Positions 62,984-64,000 of a DNA stretch of 64,000 nt are shown one piece after another. The notes beneath the pieces were generated by a model, which was not told the origin of the DNA, did not search any database, and saw only the letters and a list, made by a program, of their open reading frames with translations. A program made the position numbers and the translations under genes. Source of the stretch: Rhizobium sp. NXC24 (GTDB lineage Bacteria; Pseudomonadota; Alphaproteobacteria; Rhizobiales; Rhizobiaceae); contig NZ_CP024311.1 of the NCBI RefSeq assembly GCF_002944315.1, positions 3,850,501 to 3,914,500 of the forward strand, in the 5' to 3' direction. The stretch's first letter is position 1; every line of letters begins with the position of its first letter.

Positions 62984-63370
62984 ATGAATATCGGCGAAGC
63001 ATCGGGCCGCTCCGGCCTGCCGGCAAAGACAATCCGTTACTACGAGGATATCGGCCTGATCCGCCCCGATCGAGGCGACAACGGCTACCGCGACTATGGC
63101 TCCGACGACGTGCACAAGCTACGCTTCCTGCACCGCTCCCGCAGCCTCGGCTTCTCCGTCGACGAGTGCCGGCAACTGCTGGCGCTCTACGAAGACAAAA
63201 GCCGTGCCAGCGCCGACGTCAAGGAAATCGCCACATCGAAACTCACCGAAATCGACCGCAAGATCCGCGAACTGACCGAGCTGCGCCGCACGCTGGAACA
63301 TCTCGTGCATGCCTGCCAGGGCAATGAGCGGCCGGACTGCCCGATCCTGGAGGAGCTATCGGAGGGGTGA
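62984..63370 (+). CDS. hmrR: MerR-family copper regulator (HmrR/CueR)
   Basis: 128 residues from ATG 62984 with AAGGAGGG upstream. The helix-turn-helix (about 1-35) is MNIGEASGRSGLPAKTIRYYEDIGLI; the dimer helix runs to about 110; the metal loop has two Cys, HACQGNERPDCPILEEL (about 110-126), with the C-x7-C pattern of Cu(I)-sensing CueR/HmrR. The matching operator precedes copA. It activates copA when Cu(I) is bound. Confidence 0.94.
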   Translation: MNIGEASGRSGLPAKTIRYYEDIGLIRPDRGDNGYRDYGSDDVHKLRFLHRSRSLGFSVDECRQLLALYEDKSRASADVKEIATSKLTEIDRKIRELTELRRTLEHLVHACQGNERPDCPILEELSEG

Positions 63371-63427
63371 GAATTTTTGGCGGCGGGTCAGGCGAATACA
63401 TCAATGCAGCGGCAATGTGCCTGGCCG

Positions 63428-63559
63428 CTCACCCCAGCCCTCTCCCCCGCAAGCGGGGGCGAGGGAGCTTAAGGTGCCTCGCGCCACCCTCGGTCAGCGG
63501 AGCGAAGAGGCTCGTTATTTTGCGCCGTCGTCCCTTCTCCCCGCATGAGCGGGGAGAAG
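63428..63559. repeat. Two intergenic palindromes of the CCCC/GGGG type
   Basis: First palindrome 63428-63468 with stem CCCCCGC / GCGGGGG (63444-63450, 63453-63459). Second 63534-63559 with 11-bp arms CTTCTCCCCGC / GCGGGGAGAAG. They are related to the element at 23349-23400. The rest of 63371-63816 shows nothing gene-like. Confidence 0.7.
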
Positions 63560-63816
63560 GCTAGGATGAGGGACCAGGCACGCAAGCGCGGCATCGGCAG
63601 ATGCTCCTGACTTGCCCGATCCACTCACCCAACCAGATCCACCGCAATCGCCGTCGCAGATGCGGAGTACTGCGACGCCGCGCATAGCGCCCTGGCGCGG
63701 CAGCGCATGCAGCGGCGTCACGATCGGAAAATAACGCACAGATTTGACTGGCAAGAACCACCAAGTATTATCGCATTACGCGAGGATATACCTCCGCATG
63801 AACTTGGGGGTGTGAT

Positions 63817-64000
63817 TTGATCGTCAGCCTGCTGGTGCCGTACACGATCGGTTTTTTTCTCGTCGCTCTTATCGAGCGAGCGTGGCCTCTGATGCTAGTC
63901 TCTCTTTCACTGATTGCGGCGTGCCTTTCGATGATTTTGGGGAGCAGCTTTGAAGGGGCCGGTTCCGCGCTAGTTTTACCCACGCTTGTTGCTCTGATGC
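63817..64000 (+). CDS. Partial membrane protein at the right edge
   Basis: A frame open to the window end, from TTG 63817 with GGGGG 7-11 bases upstream. It reads LIVSLLVPYTIGFFLVALIE, then two further hydrophobic stretches (LMLVSLSLIAACLSMILG, LVLPTLVALM). Likely a small membrane protein; the start and family are unsure. Confidence 0.4.
   Translation, partial: MIVSLLVPYTIGFFLVALIERAWPLMLVSLSLIAACLSMILGSSFEGAGSALVLPTLVALM

Noticed and set aside
1..64000. tRNA, rRNA, integrase or complete insertion sequence
   Set aside because: No cloverleaf, rRNA segment, transposase motif or long terminal repeats seen by reading both strands.

Overview
The window looks like a piece of an alphaproteobacterial genome from the Rhizobiaceae, most likely the genus Rhizobium. 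The evidence is high GC, rhizobial-type intergenic palindromes starting with CTAG, a protein of the RHE_PE00001 type (a family I associate with rhizobial plasmids), a hypothetical small secreted protein of rhizobial type, and many divergent regulator/target pairs. No rRNA, tRNA, CRISPR array or complete insertion sequence is visible. The replicon could be a chromosome, chromid or large plasmid. It is an accessory-rich region in which most operons are intact but several loci are decaying.

Left part (1-13.4 kb). A partial MgtC-like membrane protein, a small membrane protein, an orphan DUF1007 periplasmic protein and a MipA-type outer-membrane protein lead to a nine-gene minus-strand operon (10692 down to 2698). 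Its order is HAD phosphatase, class III aminotransferase, arginase-fold protein, small SMR-like protein, fatty-acid desaturase, alpha/beta hydrolase with a Cys nucleophile, FemAB/GNAT-type acyltransferase, second small SMR-like protein and cyclopropane-fatty-acid synthase. Nearly all junctions overlap by 1-20 bases. It looks like an undescribed pathway for a modified amino-lipid or lipid-linked product. A two-component system whose sensor has an EF-hand-like periplasmic loop lies directly upstream.

Middle-left (13.4-32 kb). A MocR regulator faces a frameshifted DMT exporter. A SnoaL-like protein and TetR pair has a textbook operator inside its promoter. After a decayed patch come a GH144-like glucoamylase-type protein, a probable D-lysine/L-pipecolate catabolic operon (dpkA-, amaB- and amaA-like) with a divergent Lrp-type ligand-binding protein, a polysaccharide group (GT4, GT2, flippase, tandem hydrolase), a second two-component system and a DnaB-type ATPase.

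Middle (32-42.7 kb). A NodL/maltose-type acetyltransferase, an ABC importer of the NitT/TauT type with a clear terminator, a candidate small RNA, and a RiPP locus. The RiPP locus holds a SARP/TPR regulator, a 98-residue precursor ending in four RLDE repeats, a YcaO enzyme and TfuA. This is the strongest candidate for a new natural-product system: the core has no Cys and hardly any Ser or Thr, which points to backbone thioamidation rather than azoline formation.

Right part (42.7-64 kb). A TetR-controlled AcrAB-type RND pump, a zinc alcohol dehydrogenase, a degenerated FitAB-type toxin-antitoxin pair, an MdtABC-type three-gene RND operon, an amidase, the RHE_PE00001-type protein, and a copper P-type ATPase with its MerR-family regulator. 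Repeat elements overlap the 3' ends of several genes and supply their stop codons. A partial membrane protein begins at the right edge.
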